A stretch of DNA of 5,644 nucleotides from Thermoplasmata archaeon (GCA_003650975.1 QMSU01000086.1:1-5644); one strand, 5' to 3'. Counted from the first letter of the stretch, positions 1-5,644 are shown. Notes: generated from the sequence alone by a model not told the origin. Program-made: numbers and translations.

Positions 1-15
1 CCCTACATACTTCAT
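1..15 (-). CDS. 5' end of an unidentified gene running off the left edge
   Basis: Only the first codons (MKYVG...) are inside the window, so no function can be given. The start at 15 is chosen because it is preceded by GGAGGTGA (minus strand, 25-18), an 8-base match to the archaeal anti-Shine-Dalgarno, with 5 bases between GGAGG and ATG. A TATA-like GGTATATC lies at 55-48, which would place the transcript start just before the Shine-Dalgarno. The same frame is open further upstream, with ATG at 42 and at 114 and a stop just beyond. The longest version would begin MTFLHNLMTAWLQF. Those longer starts lack a good ribosome site, so they are less likely, but they cannot be excluded. Confidence 0.55.
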
Positions 16-17
16 GT

Positions 18-25
18 TCACCTCC
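18..25 (-). promoter_or_regulatory. Strong Shine-Dalgarno deciding the left-edge gene start
   Basis: On the minus strand the bases read GGAGGTGA, followed by AC and then ATG (15-13). This is the full complement of the usual archaeal 16S 3' end. It is the best ribosome site in the window and favours the start at 15 over the in-frame ATGs at 42 and 114. Confidence 0.65.
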
Positions 26-47
26 TGGTATATCTTGCTCATGGCAT

Positions 48-55
48 GATATACC
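48..55 (-). promoter_or_regulatory. Putative TATA box of the left-edge gene
   Basis: Minus strand GGTATATC, preceded by the purine-rich AGAAA as a possible BRE. With the usual archaeal spacing of about 25 bases, transcription would begin near 26, giving a leader of about 10 bases that holds the Shine-Dalgarno. If the start at 114 were real, this box would lie inside the gene. Confidence 0.35.
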
Positions 56-180
56 TTTCTATTTTCTAGGAGGAATTGTAACCATGCCGTCATAAGATTA
101 TGTAAGAATGTCATAGAGGGTGATTCACTTTACAGCCTCCATGCTGATAAGTTGAGTTGAGGATTTTTTACAAATGTGTT

Positions 181-207
181 AAAAAATGTGTGGGGCACTG
201 CGCCCCA
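181..207 (-). terminator. GC hairpin plus T6, probable terminator
   Basis: On the minus strand TGGGGC (207-202) pairs with GCCCCA (196-191) around a 5-base loop. CACA follows, then six T (186-181). It lies about 55 bases past the stop of the zinc-ribbon gene and before the next minus-strand gene. A further 8-base inverted repeat, ATTTTTTA/TAAAAAAT, sits at 163-170 and 180-187. Archaea terminate mainly on T-tracts, so the T6 is the more telling part. Confidence 0.4.
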
Positions 208-228
208 TGGGTAAAGATAGTATCCTTA

Positions 229-255
229 GAAAAGCAATACCTATAATCGAGGTAT
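229..255 (-). terminator. First, weaker hairpin after the zinc-ribbon gene
   Basis: Directly after the stop codon at 260, the minus strand reads ATACCT (255-250), a 7-base loop, AGGTAT (242-237), then TGCTTTTCT. The stem has 6 AT-rich pairs and the T-run only four bases, so it could be an early termination site or chance. It is followed by the stronger GC hairpin at 207-181. Confidence 0.25.
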
Positions 256-259
256 ACTC

Positions 260-421
260 TCAATATTTTGGTTTATGCTTACTAAAACACTCCCTGCAGT
301 AGACAGGTCTTCCTTCTGTTGGTTTGAATGGCACTTCGGTTTCCTGACCGCAATCAGAGCACGTTACTTTGTGCATCTCTCTTGGCGGCCTGCTAAACCT
401 GTTACCATTTTCTCTATACAT
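260..421 (-). CDS. Small zinc-ribbon protein, CxxC-x17-CxxC type
   Basis: This 53-residue protein has one zinc-binding module: Cys21 and Cys24 (CSDCG), exactly 17 residues, then Cys42 and Cys45 (CRECF). The spacer holds the family-typical TEVPFKPTEGRPVY. Four cysteines at this spacing should bind one zinc. The arrangement matches the small CxxC-x17-CxxC domain proteins common in archaea and some bacteria. Their exact role is not established; a nucleic-acid or protein-binding role is a guess. The N-terminus is polar and rich in Arg, Asn and Gly, as in relatives. The frame also offers an ATG at 442, adding MWRKGNN. The start at 421 is preferred because AAAGGT lies 6 bases before it and the longer form would translate this ribosome site. 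A TATA-like box lies at 482-474. The gene appears to be transcribed alone, with hairpins after the stop. Confidence 0.85.
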   Translation of the reverse strand: MYRENGNRFSRPPREMHKVTCSDCGQETEVPFKPTEGRPVYCRECFSKHKPKY

Positions 422-473
422 ATTGTTACCTTTTCTCCACATTACGTGAAGTAGTGGAACAACACAGACTAGT

Positions 474-482
474 ACTTATAGT
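474..482 (-). promoter_or_regulatory. TATA box of the zinc-ribbon gene
   Basis: Minus strand CTATAAGTA, centred near 478. The usual archaeal distance places the transcript start near 451, giving a leader of about 30 bases to the ATG at 421, enough to hold the AAAGGT ribosome site. The alternative ATG at 442 would have a leader of only about 9 bases and no Shine-Dalgarno. Confidence 0.45.
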
Positions 483-547
483 TATGTGTGCGGAAAACTA
501 TGATGTCATCACCCGGTCAAAATTGCCGCGGGCATATCTTTCTGCCA

Positions 548-808
548 TTACTCTTTTGAATAATCTTTGACTGCCTTGATTGCCTGCTGGATGAGGGAGT
601 GTGTAATAAAGAGTGTGGATTCGCTTTCCAGGTTTTGAAGTAATTTGACTACCCGATTTTCCGTGAGAATACCTTCTCTGAATGCACGTAATATTACTCC
701 GACGCTTCCATGGGGTTCAAGATCCTCTGCTTCAGTGGCGGTTCTTGCAGCAAGGCATTTAAACCTTCCCGCTCCACGCATCATAATGATCCAACTCAGC
801 ACATTCAT
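548..808 (-). pseudogene. C-terminal remnant of a DUF3368 / PIN-family toxin-like protein
   Basis: The 86-residue product matches what I know of the C-terminal half of archaeal DUF3368 proteins. It has the GSVGVILRAFREGIL block (residues 34-48; family pattern GTLGVLLRAK+GLI), then a helical LLQNLESESTLFITHSLI segment and a short charged tail. Full-length members are about 150-160 residues and carry a PIN nuclease fold whose N-terminal half supplies the first metal-binding Asp. That half is absent, and the region expected to hold the acidic pair reads WIIMMRGAG with no acidic residue, so nuclease activity is unlikely. No antitoxin gene lies beside it. PIN proteins usually pair with a small antitoxin as VapBC modules, so this looks like a decayed toxin-antitoxin relic. 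It still has a plausible promoter inside the palindrome at 825-851 and an intact short frame. A functional short protein, perhaps a decoy or regulator, remains possible. Confidence 0.55.
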
Positions 809-824
809 TTTCCGCCCCGAAAAA

Positions 825-851
825 TATAAATATTACGGCGTAATATTTATA
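825..851. promoter_or_regulatory. 27-base palindrome containing a TATA box, likely operator/promoter
   Basis: The arms TATAAATATTACG (825-837) and CGTAATATTTATA (839-851) are perfect 13-base inverted repeats around a single G at 838. Each arm carries a TATA-like core, so it could drive transcription both ways. On the minus strand TATAAATA (851-844) would start transcription near 820, about 12 bases ahead of the PIN-remnant ATG at 808. A palindrome covering a TATA box is the usual layout for repressor-controlled archaeal promoters, including autoregulated toxin-antitoxin units. The regulator is not identifiable here. Confidence 0.55.
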
Positions 852-864
852 CGACGACAGCACT

Positions 865-902
865 ACATGTGTGATAAAAAGCCCTGAGGTGGGCACACAT
901 GT
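865..902. repeat. Compound inverted repeat (outer 9 + inner 4 bp)
   Basis: The outer arms ACATGTGTG (865-873) and CACACATGT (894-902) are perfect. Inside them, GCCC (881-884) and GGGC (891-894) form a second stem flush with the right arm, leaving an A-rich bulge on the left side. No gene end lies nearby on either strand, so a terminator role is unlikely. It may be a protein-binding site or part of a structured RNA. Confidence 0.45.
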
Positions 903-912
903 GCATGGATAC

Positions 913-959
913 AGGATAGGAGGGCCATTTTTCGCCTCCCCCTCTTTACCTCCTATCCT
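913..959. repeat. 11-bp inverted repeat with a 25-base loop
   Basis: AGGATAGGAGG (913-923) and CCTCCTATCCT (949-959) are perfect inverted repeats. The loop is pyrimidine-rich with a T5. It lies between divergent genes, about 46 bases before the 2TM start, and ends just left of the TTAAA box candidate of that gene. Operator, RNA hairpin or relic of a small mobile element are all possible. Confidence 0.45.
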
Positions 960-962
960 TGC

Positions 963-990
963 TTAAACCTCCGAAACATTCAATAATACA
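963..990 (+). promoter_or_regulatory. Candidate promoter region of the 2TM gene
   Basis: Two weak TATA candidates are present: TTAAA at 963-967, which would give a leader of roughly 14 bases, and AATAATACA at 982-990, which would give a leaderless transcript starting near the ATG at 1006. There is no Shine-Dalgarno before this ATG, so either a leaderless or a very short leader fits. I cannot choose between them. Confidence 0.25.
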
Positions 991-1005
991 TTCCGCTATA
1001 TCTGC

Positions 1006-1281
1006 ATGGATTATTCAGATGAGGAACTCCGCAGAAAGGCCGAGAAACGCGCCGAGGAGAAAATCGGCTTTTACACGCATTTTGCCATATATATTATCGT
1101 GAATCTCTTCCTTATTGCCATCTGGGCGGTGACAGGTGCTGGGTTCCCCTGGTTCATATTCCCGCTCTTTGGATGGGGAATCGGCATCACAGCGCATTTT
1201 GTGAGCGCCTTTACTGGCACAGGATTTGCTGAACGACTTGCAGAAAAGGAATATGAGAAATTGAAGGGCAGAAAAACCTAG
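1006..1281 (+). CDS. 2TM-domain small membrane protein
   Basis: The protein has 91 residues. A charged amphipathic N-terminus (residues 1-20, SDEELRRKAEKRAEEKIGFY) leads into membrane helix 1 (about 22-42). A short loop, GAGFPWF, is followed by membrane helix 2 (about 48-69, holding FPLFGWGIGITAHF) and a charged C-terminal helix ending AEKEYEKLKGRKT. This order, including the conserved F(Y)xHxxIY and WGIGxxxH features, is that of the 2TM domain family found in bacteria and archaea, both alone and fused to sensory proteins. Its biochemical role is not known; both charged ends probably face the cytoplasm. No Shine-Dalgarno precedes the ATG, so the transcript is probably leaderless or nearly so. 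The stop TAG (1279-1281) overlaps the stop of the convergent zinc-finger gene. Confidence 0.85.
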   Translation: MDYSDEELRRKAEKRAEEKIGFYTHFAIYIIVNLFLIAIWAVTGAGFPWFIFPLFGWGIGITAHFVSAFTGTGFAERLAEKEYEKLKGRKT

Positions 1282-1427
1282 CGCCCGTCTTCCACGCGAC
1301 CCCTTCCACGGCACATGGGGCATATCTTCTCCCGATACGGTACTCTATCAGAATCACTCAGTTTTTCAGTATGGGTGTGCAGTGGATTTATCAGGTATCC
1401 CTTTCCACCACAGAGGGGACATATCAT
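1278..1427 (-). CDS. 49-residue DnaJ-type zinc-finger protein
   Basis: This small gene encodes two copies of the CxxCxGxG motif of the DnaJ cysteine-rich domain: CPLCGGKG (residues 3-10) and CPMCRGRG (37-44). The linker is about 26 residues and the tail is short and charged (RVEDGR). DnaJ itself has four such motifs; a pair suffices to hold one zinc. There is no J domain, so this is a stand-alone zinc finger, possibly acting in protein or RNA binding (inference). The ATG at 1427 is the only good start, since a stop lies five codons upstream. TTTAAA at 1460-1455 with purine-rich AAAAAGG before it predicts a transcript start within a few bases of the ATG, so it is probably leaderless. Its TAG stop (1280-1278) lies in the same CTAG that ends the 2TM gene on the other strand. 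Confidence 0.75.
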   Translation of the reverse strand: MICPLCGGKGYLINPLHTHTEKLSDSDRVPYREKICPMCRGRGRVEDGR

Positions 1428-1454
1428 TATATCAAAGCATCATATGCACGCATG

Positions 1455-1467
1455 TTTAAAGCCTTTT
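1455..1467 (-). promoter_or_regulatory. BRE/TATA promoter of the small zinc-finger gene
   Basis: On the minus strand AAAAAGGC (BRE-like, 1467-1460 region) runs into TTTAAA (1460-1455). The spacing to the ATG at 1427 is about 30 bases from the box centre, right for a leaderless archaeal transcript. An 8-base inverted repeat (1470-1477 with 1499-1506) lies immediately upstream. Confidence 0.45.
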
Positions 1468-1469
1468 TG

Positions 1470-1506
1470 GAGAGGATACCACCTGATGAACTGTGCTCAT
1501 CCTCTC
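1470..1506. repeat. 8-bp inverted repeat upstream of the zinc-finger promoter
   Basis: GAGAGGAT (1470-1477) and ATCCTCTC (1499-1506) form perfect arms around 21 bases. It sits directly upstream of the BRE/TATA of the minus-strand zinc-finger gene, where an activator site would be expected. The rest of the 1428-1639 intergenic stretch shows nothing else that I can support as a gene. Confidence 0.3.
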
Positions 1507-1602
1507 TATTTGATCCGGAGCGTGCATCAAAAGAACATTGTCTCTGGACTCCGTTCCATTTGTGGCCTTCCTGCTCTCATATGAATCGGATTTGAGCGTC
1601 CA

Positions 1603-1608
1603 TATAAA
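1603..1608 (+). promoter_or_regulatory. TATA box of the large surface-protein gene
   Basis: CATATAAACG (1601-1610) has a good TATAAA core. It predicts transcription starting near 1631, about 9 bases before the ATG at 1640. A second, even better box, TATATAAA (1630-1637), touches the ATG. If used, it would start the RNA inside the signal-peptide codons, so it is probably not the main promoter. Confidence 0.45.
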
Positions 1609-1639
1609 CGTTTTTAAGGAGTTTTCCCATATATAAAGG

Positions 1640-4600
1640 ATGAAAAATATGAAATCCCATTTATTGGTGTATGTGGTGGCAAGTTTTTTACTCACTCTTC
1701 CCATGCTGAGCACAGTGCACAACAGCCAGGAAATGCTGGAAGCCTCCGCATCACTGTTTTCAGGAGAAAATCATGGTGAAGAGCGCTGGAGCAGTGACGA
1801 TGATTTGATATTTATCCATCATTCCTGCGGGCAGAACTGGCTCACCAACAGTCTGCATGCGGCGCTGCTCGCCAAGGATTATATTGACGAGCGCAATGAC
1901 ATTTACTACGGCACCGATCTCTCGCCTGATGCAGGGAGACCCGATTCTCTGGCACCCACACCCGGTGACAGCACCAACATGAACCACTGGATTTTATGGT
2001 TCAATGACTACCTTGGAGGGGTGAAGACACACGGGTGCAGCGACGGCGTAAACCGCATCATCATGTTCAAAAGCTGCTATCCCATCAGTAACATCGAGGA
2101 CAATGGCACCGAGCCGGGAGACCCGTTCAGTTCCTGGCAGACACTCGCCAATTATAAGGCCGTCTACCGTCACTACAACGGCTCTGGGAACACCTATACG
2201 TATAACGGTTACACCTACAGACCGCTGGAGGATATATTTGCCCAGAACCCCGACATTTTATTCATCCCGGTTACGGCACCACCGCGCCACTATGCACCAA
2301 CGGATGCCACCAATGATGCAGAGGCGCACCGTGCAAGGGTGTTCAACAACTGGCTCAAAAACGACTGGCTCACCAGTTACAATACCAATCATCCCGGCCT
2401 CAACAACGTGGCAGTTTTTGACTGGTTCGATGTGCTGGCTTATCCCGACAACCATTCGAGTCATCCCAACCGGCTCAGGGCTGAATATGGTGGCGAAAGC
2501 GGAGACTCCCACCCCAATAATGTGGCCAACAGCTATTCCACGCAGGTGTTTGCCACCAATCCGGATAATTTTATCGACCAGGCATGGAATGCGTTCAATG
2601 CCTCGGACATCATACCACCTGAAATTTCAGATGTGGCCGCCTTCCCCAACCCCCAGGAAATGAACGGATGGGTGAACATCACCGGCAACGTCACCGATGA
2701 TTCTGGTGTTAATATGGTGAAAGTCAACATCACCGGTCCCGCCGGTTTTACCCCGGTCAACGTCACCATGGCGGGAGGAAGCTACCATTACAACGCCACC
2801 TACGCCGTTGCGGGGACCTACACATATTTCATCTGGGCCAATGACACCAGCGGCAACAGCAACATGTCGGCACCGCATACTTTCACCATCACGCTTCCCT
2901 CCTCCTTCGACCTCAGAAACGTGAACGGAACCAGTTATGTGACTTCAGTGAAACACCAGACCGGCGGCACCTGCTGGACCCATGGTGTCATGGCGGCCAT
3001 TGAGGGTAATCTACTCATGACCGGAAACTGGGCGGCAGCAGGTGAAACAGGCGAACCGAATCTTGCGGAATACCATCTTGACTGGTGGAACGGATTCAAC
3101 AAGCACAACAATGATGACACCTCGCCTCCCACCGGCGGCGGACTCGATGTGCACAACGGAGGTGATTACCGGGTGGCATCGGCCTACCTTGCACGGGGAG
3201 AAGGAGCGGTGTACAGCCCGGATGCCAACGACGGCACCGAATATGACGACAACTGGTATTACAGCGCACCAGAAAGATACAATGCGAGCTATCACTATTA
3301 TTACCCGAGGGACATTGAATGGTATACGGCAGGTGCAAATTTGAGTACCATTGACCTCATCAAGCAGAAAATCATGACCGAGGGCGTCATGGGAACATGC
3401 ATCTACTGGGGAGGCGGATTTTATTCATCCACCACTGATTCCCACTATCAACCTCCCACGGACACCAATGACCCGAATCATGCAGTGGCCATTGTGGGCT
3501 GGAATGACAGCAAGGTGACACAGGCACCACTCCCGGGGGCATGGCTCTGCAAGAACAGCTGGGGGAGCGGCTGGAGCGGGGACGGGTACTTCTGGATTTC
3601 GTATTATGATAAGCACTGCTGCAAACACCCGGAAATGGGTGCGGTTTCCTTCCAGAATGTGGAACGTCTTGCATATGACCACATCTACTACCATGATTAC
3701 CATGGATGGAGGGATACCATGACAAACTGCACAAAGGCGTTCAACGCATTCAATGCCACGGGCGATGAGACATTGCAGGCGGTGAGCTTTTACACCGCCA
3801 CCGATAATGTGAGCTACACGGTGACTATCTATGACCGCTTTCAGGGGGGCGTGCTGCAGGACGTGCTCTCAACAAAATCAGGTACCATCAGCTACACCGG
3901 CTTTCACACCATTGACCTGGATACTCCCGTGACGCTCACAGCAGGTGATGACTTTTACATTTATCTGGAACTTTCGGCGGGGGGCCAGCCCTATGACCGT
4001 ACCTCTGATGTCCCGGTGCTGCTCGGCTCATCGTCCCGCACCATCGTGAACTCATCCGCAAACCCGGGTGAGAGCTACTACTGGAATGGCGTATCATGGG
4101 TGGACCTGTACAGTTTCAACGATACGGCGAATTTCTGCATCAAGGGGTTGAGTGTTGCTCCGGGCAGGCCCGAAATAACAGATGTACAGGCTCTTCCCTC
4201 GGTGCAGACAGCAGGCGGGTGGGTGAATATAAGCTGCACTGTCACCGATGCTGATGGCATCGATGAAGTGTACCTCAACATTACCGAGCCTCTCAACACC
4301 AGCAACTTCTCCATCAGCGGCAACCATACGGGCGACACCTATTACTGCAACCGCACCTATGACATTCCGGGGAACTATTCCTTCTTCATATGGGCCAATG
4401 ACACCACCGGGGCGAGCAACAACTCAGCGGTTCATTCCTTCACCATCACACCGCCCTCATATGTGTGGGTTGACGACGACTATCATTCCTCCACTCCCGG
4501 ATGGAATGTCACTCGCTTTGATACCATTCAGGAGGGCATAAATGCAGTCGCAGAGAACGGCACCGTCTACGTGTTCAACGGAACCTACTATGAAAACATA

Positions 4601-5644
4601 GTGGTGAATAAAACCGTTAATCTTGTTGGCGAGGGGAGAAATGGCACGATTATTGACGGTGGTGGAAGCGGGGATGTGGTATATGTTTCTGCCGAGCGAG
4701 TGAATATCTCCGAATTTACCGTAAGAAACGGCGGTGAGGGAGGCATATATCTCACCGGTGCACACTACTGCATTATCTCGCATACTCTGGTGTACAGCAA
4801 TGGAGATGCGGGAATTCTCCTCAATCAATCAGAAAACAACACCATTGAAGACACCGTCGCGCGCAACAATACCTATGATGGCATTCTTCTTGAGTCATCC
4901 CATCATAATACTGTATCGGCGGTTACTGCATGCTGGAACGGAATTGGAAATAACGGGGAAGGGATATTACTCATGAATTCACATTACAACTATATAACAA
5001 ACACCACCACCTATGAAAATGGAGAGGACGGAATCATTCTTGAACCGTCCAGCAGCCACAACATCATCTCAAATAATACCGCATATGGAAATGCAGATTG
5101 CGGGATTCTCATATCCACAAACAGCAATGACAATGTTCTTTTCAACAACACCGCATGCAACAATACCTATGACGGGATTCTGGTGGAAACCTCTTCTGGA
5201 ACAAGTATCACCGCAAACACCGTTCACCACAATGGAGAGGACGGTATATATCTTTTATCTGCCACCAACACCACCATTCACGCCAATGACATTCATCACA
5301 ACAACCAGCACGGCATTTATATGGATTCTTCCTCCCACAACATCATAACGAGCAATACAGTACAGTACAACACGGGGAGTGTTCTCGGAGATGATGTGGG
5401 TAAGGGCATCTCGCTCTACCATTCACACAACAATACCATCGCAAATAACACAGCTGATTGCAATGATGAAGTGGGCATTAATTTGATGGAATCCCGGGAC
5501 AATATTCTTACCGGAAACACGGCAAATAATAACTATGATGATGGAATTTTCCTGTATATTTCCTCAAACAACACGCTCGCCAACAACACCGCATGCAACA
5601 ACAGCGGCGAAGCCATATACGGGAGCGATGGCATTGTGCTGTAC
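1640..5644 (+). CDS. Giant secreted multidomain protein: SGNH-like domain, Ig, C1A cysteine protease, lectin-like, Ig, beta-helix (3' partial)
   Basis: One open frame of 1335 codons leaves the right edge. Residues 1-30 form a signal peptide (hydrophobic core [16 protein letters not shown], no lipobox). Residues about 55-320 carry IHHSCGQNW (Ser62), FKSCYP (143-148), FIPVTAPP (208-215) and DSHPN (289-293), resembling the ordered blocks of SGNH-fold hydrolases; this is tentative. An Ig-like domain follows (about 326-418). Residues about 423-672 are a papain-family protease with Gln440, Cys445 (TCWTHG), His614 (NHAVAIVGW) and Asn639 (KNSWGSGW), all present. About 675-838 is the lectin-like domain that usually follows such archaeal C1A proteases. 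A second Ig-like domain spans about 841-940. From 942 a VWVDDDY-type entry leads into right-handed beta-helix coils to the edge. About 48 N-x-S/T sequons suggest heavy glycosylation. It likely acts outside the cell on proteins or glycans; no substrate can be named. An in-frame stop at 1634 limits the start to 1640 or 1649. Confidence 0.85.
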   Translation, partial: MKNMKSHLLVYVVASFLLTLPMLSTVHNSQEMLEASASLFSGENHGEERWSSDDDLIFIHHSCGQNWLTNSLHAALLAKDYIDERNDIYYGTDLSPDAGRPDSLAPTPGDSTNMNHWILWFNDYLGGVKTHGCSDGVNRIIMFKSCYPISNIEDNGTEPGDPFSSWQTLANYKAVYRHYNGSGNTYTYNGYTYRPLEDIFAQNPDILFIPVTAPPRHYAPTDATNDAEAHRARVFNNWLKNDWLTSYNTNHPGLNNVAVFDWFDVLAYPDNHSSHPNRLRAEYGGESGDSHPNNVANSYSTQVFATNPDNFIDQAWNAFNASDIIPPEISDVAAFPNPQEMNGWVNITGNVTDDSGVNMVKVNITGPAGFTPVNVTMAGGSYHYNATYAVAGTYTYFIWANDTSGNSNMSAPHTFTITLPSSFDLRNVNGTSYVTSVKHQTGGTCWTHGVMAAIEGNLLMTGNWAAAGETGEPNLAEYHLDWWNGFNKHNNDDTSPPTGGGLDVHNGGDYRVASAYLARGEGAVYSPDANDGTEYDDNWYYSAPERYNASYHYYYPRDIEWYTAGANLSTIDLIKQKIMTEGVMGTCIYWGGGFYSSTTDSHYQPPTDTNDPNHAVAIVGWNDSKVTQAPLPGAWLCKNSWGSGWSGDGYFWISYYDKHCCKHPEMGAVSFQNVERLAYDHIYYHDYHGWRDTMTNCTKAFNAFNATGDETLQAVSFYTATDNVSYTVTIYDRFQGGVLQDVLSTKSGTISYTGFHTIDLDTPVTLTAGDDFYIYLELSAGGQPYDRTSDVPVLLGSSSRTIVNSSANPGESYYWNGVSWVDLYSFNDTANFCIKGLSVAPGRPEITDVQALPSVQTAGGWVNISCTVTDADGIDEVYLNITEPLNTSNFSISGNHTGDTYYCNRTYDIPGNYSFFIWANDTTGASNNSAVHSFTITPPSYVWVDDDYHSSTPGWNVTRFDTIQEGINAVAENGTVYVFNGTYYENIVVNKTVNLVGEGRNGTIIDGGGSGDVVYVSAERVNISEFTVRNGGEGGIYLTGAHYCIISHTLVYSNGDAGILLNQSENNTIEDTVARNNTYDGILLESSHHNTVSAVTACWNGIGNNGEGILLMNSHYNYITNTTTYENGEDGIILEPSSSHNIISNNTAYGNADCGILISTNSNDNVLFNNTACNNTYDGILVETSSGTSITANTVHHNGEDGIYLLSATNTTIHANDIHHNNQHGIYMDSSSHNIITSNTVQYNTGSVLGDDVGKGISLYHSHNNTIANNTADCNDEVGINLMESRDNILTGNTANNNYDDGIFLYISSNNTLANNTACNNSGEAIYGSDGIVLY
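2615..2896 (+). repeat. First copy of the paralogous Ig-like domain
   Basis: Residues about 326-418 of the large protein run from [13 protein letters not shown] to APHTFTIT. The ending [14 protein letters not shown] is nearly the same as [14 protein letters not shown] in the second copy (4160-4456). The DNA is also close: TTCATCTGGGCCAATGACAC against TTCATATGGGCCAATGACAC. This indicates internal duplication, with the protease and lectin-like domains lying between the copies. Confidence 0.65.
4160..4456 (+). repeat. Second copy of the paralogous Ig-like domain
   Basis: Residues about 841-940 run from [14 protein letters not shown] to VHSFTITPP. They match the first copy in the opening PEI(S/T)DV, the GGWVNI(S)/NGWVNIT strand, and the closing FIWANDT and FTIT. 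It separates the lectin-like domain from the beta-helix and probably serves as a spacer or stalk. Confidence 0.65.
4727..5644 (+). repeat. Beta-helix coil array, about 13 units of about 23 codons
   Basis: From residue 1030 the pattern N-x-x-(D/E)-G-I-x-L-x-x-S-x-x-N-x-I-x-x-N-T-A/V-x-x recurs roughly every 22-24 residues, the signature of parallel beta-helix (PbH1/NosD-like) coils; one coil (about 1223-1255) has a longer insert. DNA copies are partly conserved: a 21-base stretch containing AACACCGCATGCAACAA is identical at 5143-5163 and 5581-5601. AACAATACCTATGA recurs near 4865 and 5158, and AATGGAGAGGACGG near 5020 and 5231. Confidence 0.75.

Noticed and set aside
68..95. AGGAGG followed by ATG on the plus strand near the left edge
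   Set aside because: The frame is only three codons (ATG CCG TCA TAA). It could be chance, and nothing follows in frame.
500..534. Short palindromes TGATGTCATCA and TGCCGCGGGCA downstream of the PIN remnant
   Set aside because: The arms are only 4-5 bases and the T-run on the minus strand is weak, so I do not call a terminator or operator.
645..887. 80-codon plus-strand frame opposite the PIN remnant
   Set aside because: It runs through the palindromic promoter and is antisense to the DUF3368-like frame, which has recognisable family motifs.
1015..1323. 102-codon minus-strand frame opposite the 2TM gene
   Set aside because: It overlaps the clear 2TM protein entirely and the end of the zinc-finger gene in another frame, and has low-quality composition with no motif.
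1315..1595. Two plus-strand frames (1315-1584 and 1371-1595)
   Set aside because: They lie largely antisense to the DnaJ-type zinc-finger gene and its promoter. The products show no domain and there is no promoter or ribosome site.
1456..1722. 88-codon minus-strand frame over the large gene's promoter
   Set aside because: It covers the promoter and signal-peptide region of the large gene antisense, and its translation resembles no family.
2103..2663. 186-codon open frame on the plus strand inside the large gene
   Set aside because: It is out of frame with the continuous 1640-5644 frame, and its product is a Thr/Pro/Arg/Ile-rich shadow translation with no recognisable domain. The other overlapping frames on both strands within 1640-5644 are rejected for the same reason.
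1..5644. tRNA, rRNA, CRISPR array or insertion sequence
   Set aside because: I saw no cloverleaf, no regularly spaced identical repeats with unique spacers and no transposase motifs. The repeats after 4727 are protein-coding beta-helix coils.

Overview
The window looks like a contig piece from an uncultured euryarchaeon, most plausibly one of the Thermoplasmatota-related sediment lineages (inference from gene style, not proven). The evidence is archaeal-type promoters: AT-rich TATA boxes roughly 25-35 bases ahead of the starts. Several genes look leaderless or nearly so. There is an 8-base Shine-Dalgarno (SD) sequence at the left edge, and typical archaeal small zinc-ribbon, PIN-family and 2TM proteins. 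The largest gene encodes an Asn/Thr-rich, sequon-rich secreted surface protein.

Bases 1-810 hold minus-strand genes: the 5' end of a gene leaving the left edge (start at 15, alternatives 42 and 114), a 53-residue CxxC-x17-CxxC zinc-ribbon protein (260-421) followed by two terminator-like hairpins, and an 86-residue C-terminal remnant of a DUF3368/PIN toxin-like protein (548-808). Bases 809-1005 hold no gene. They carry three consecutive inverted repeats, one of them a near-perfect 27-base palindrome that includes the TATA box of the PIN remnant.

Bases 1006-1427 hold two convergent small genes: a 2TM membrane protein (plus) and a 49-residue DnaJ-type zinc-finger protein (minus). They end on the same CTAG tetranucleotide, which reads as a TAG stop on both strands.

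From 1640 to the right edge, one uninterrupted plus-strand reading frame (1335 codons, no stop, runs off the window) encodes a very large exported protein. The domain order is: signal peptide; an N-terminal domain with SGNH-hydrolase-like motifs that I cannot assign firmly; Ig-like domain; papain-family (C1A) cysteine protease with complete Gln/Cys/His/Asn machinery; lectin-like domain; a second, paralogous Ig-like domain; and at least 12 coils of right-handed beta-helix. It is most likely a cell-surface or secreted protein acting on external protein or glycan material. The small genes to its left show no clear functional link to it.
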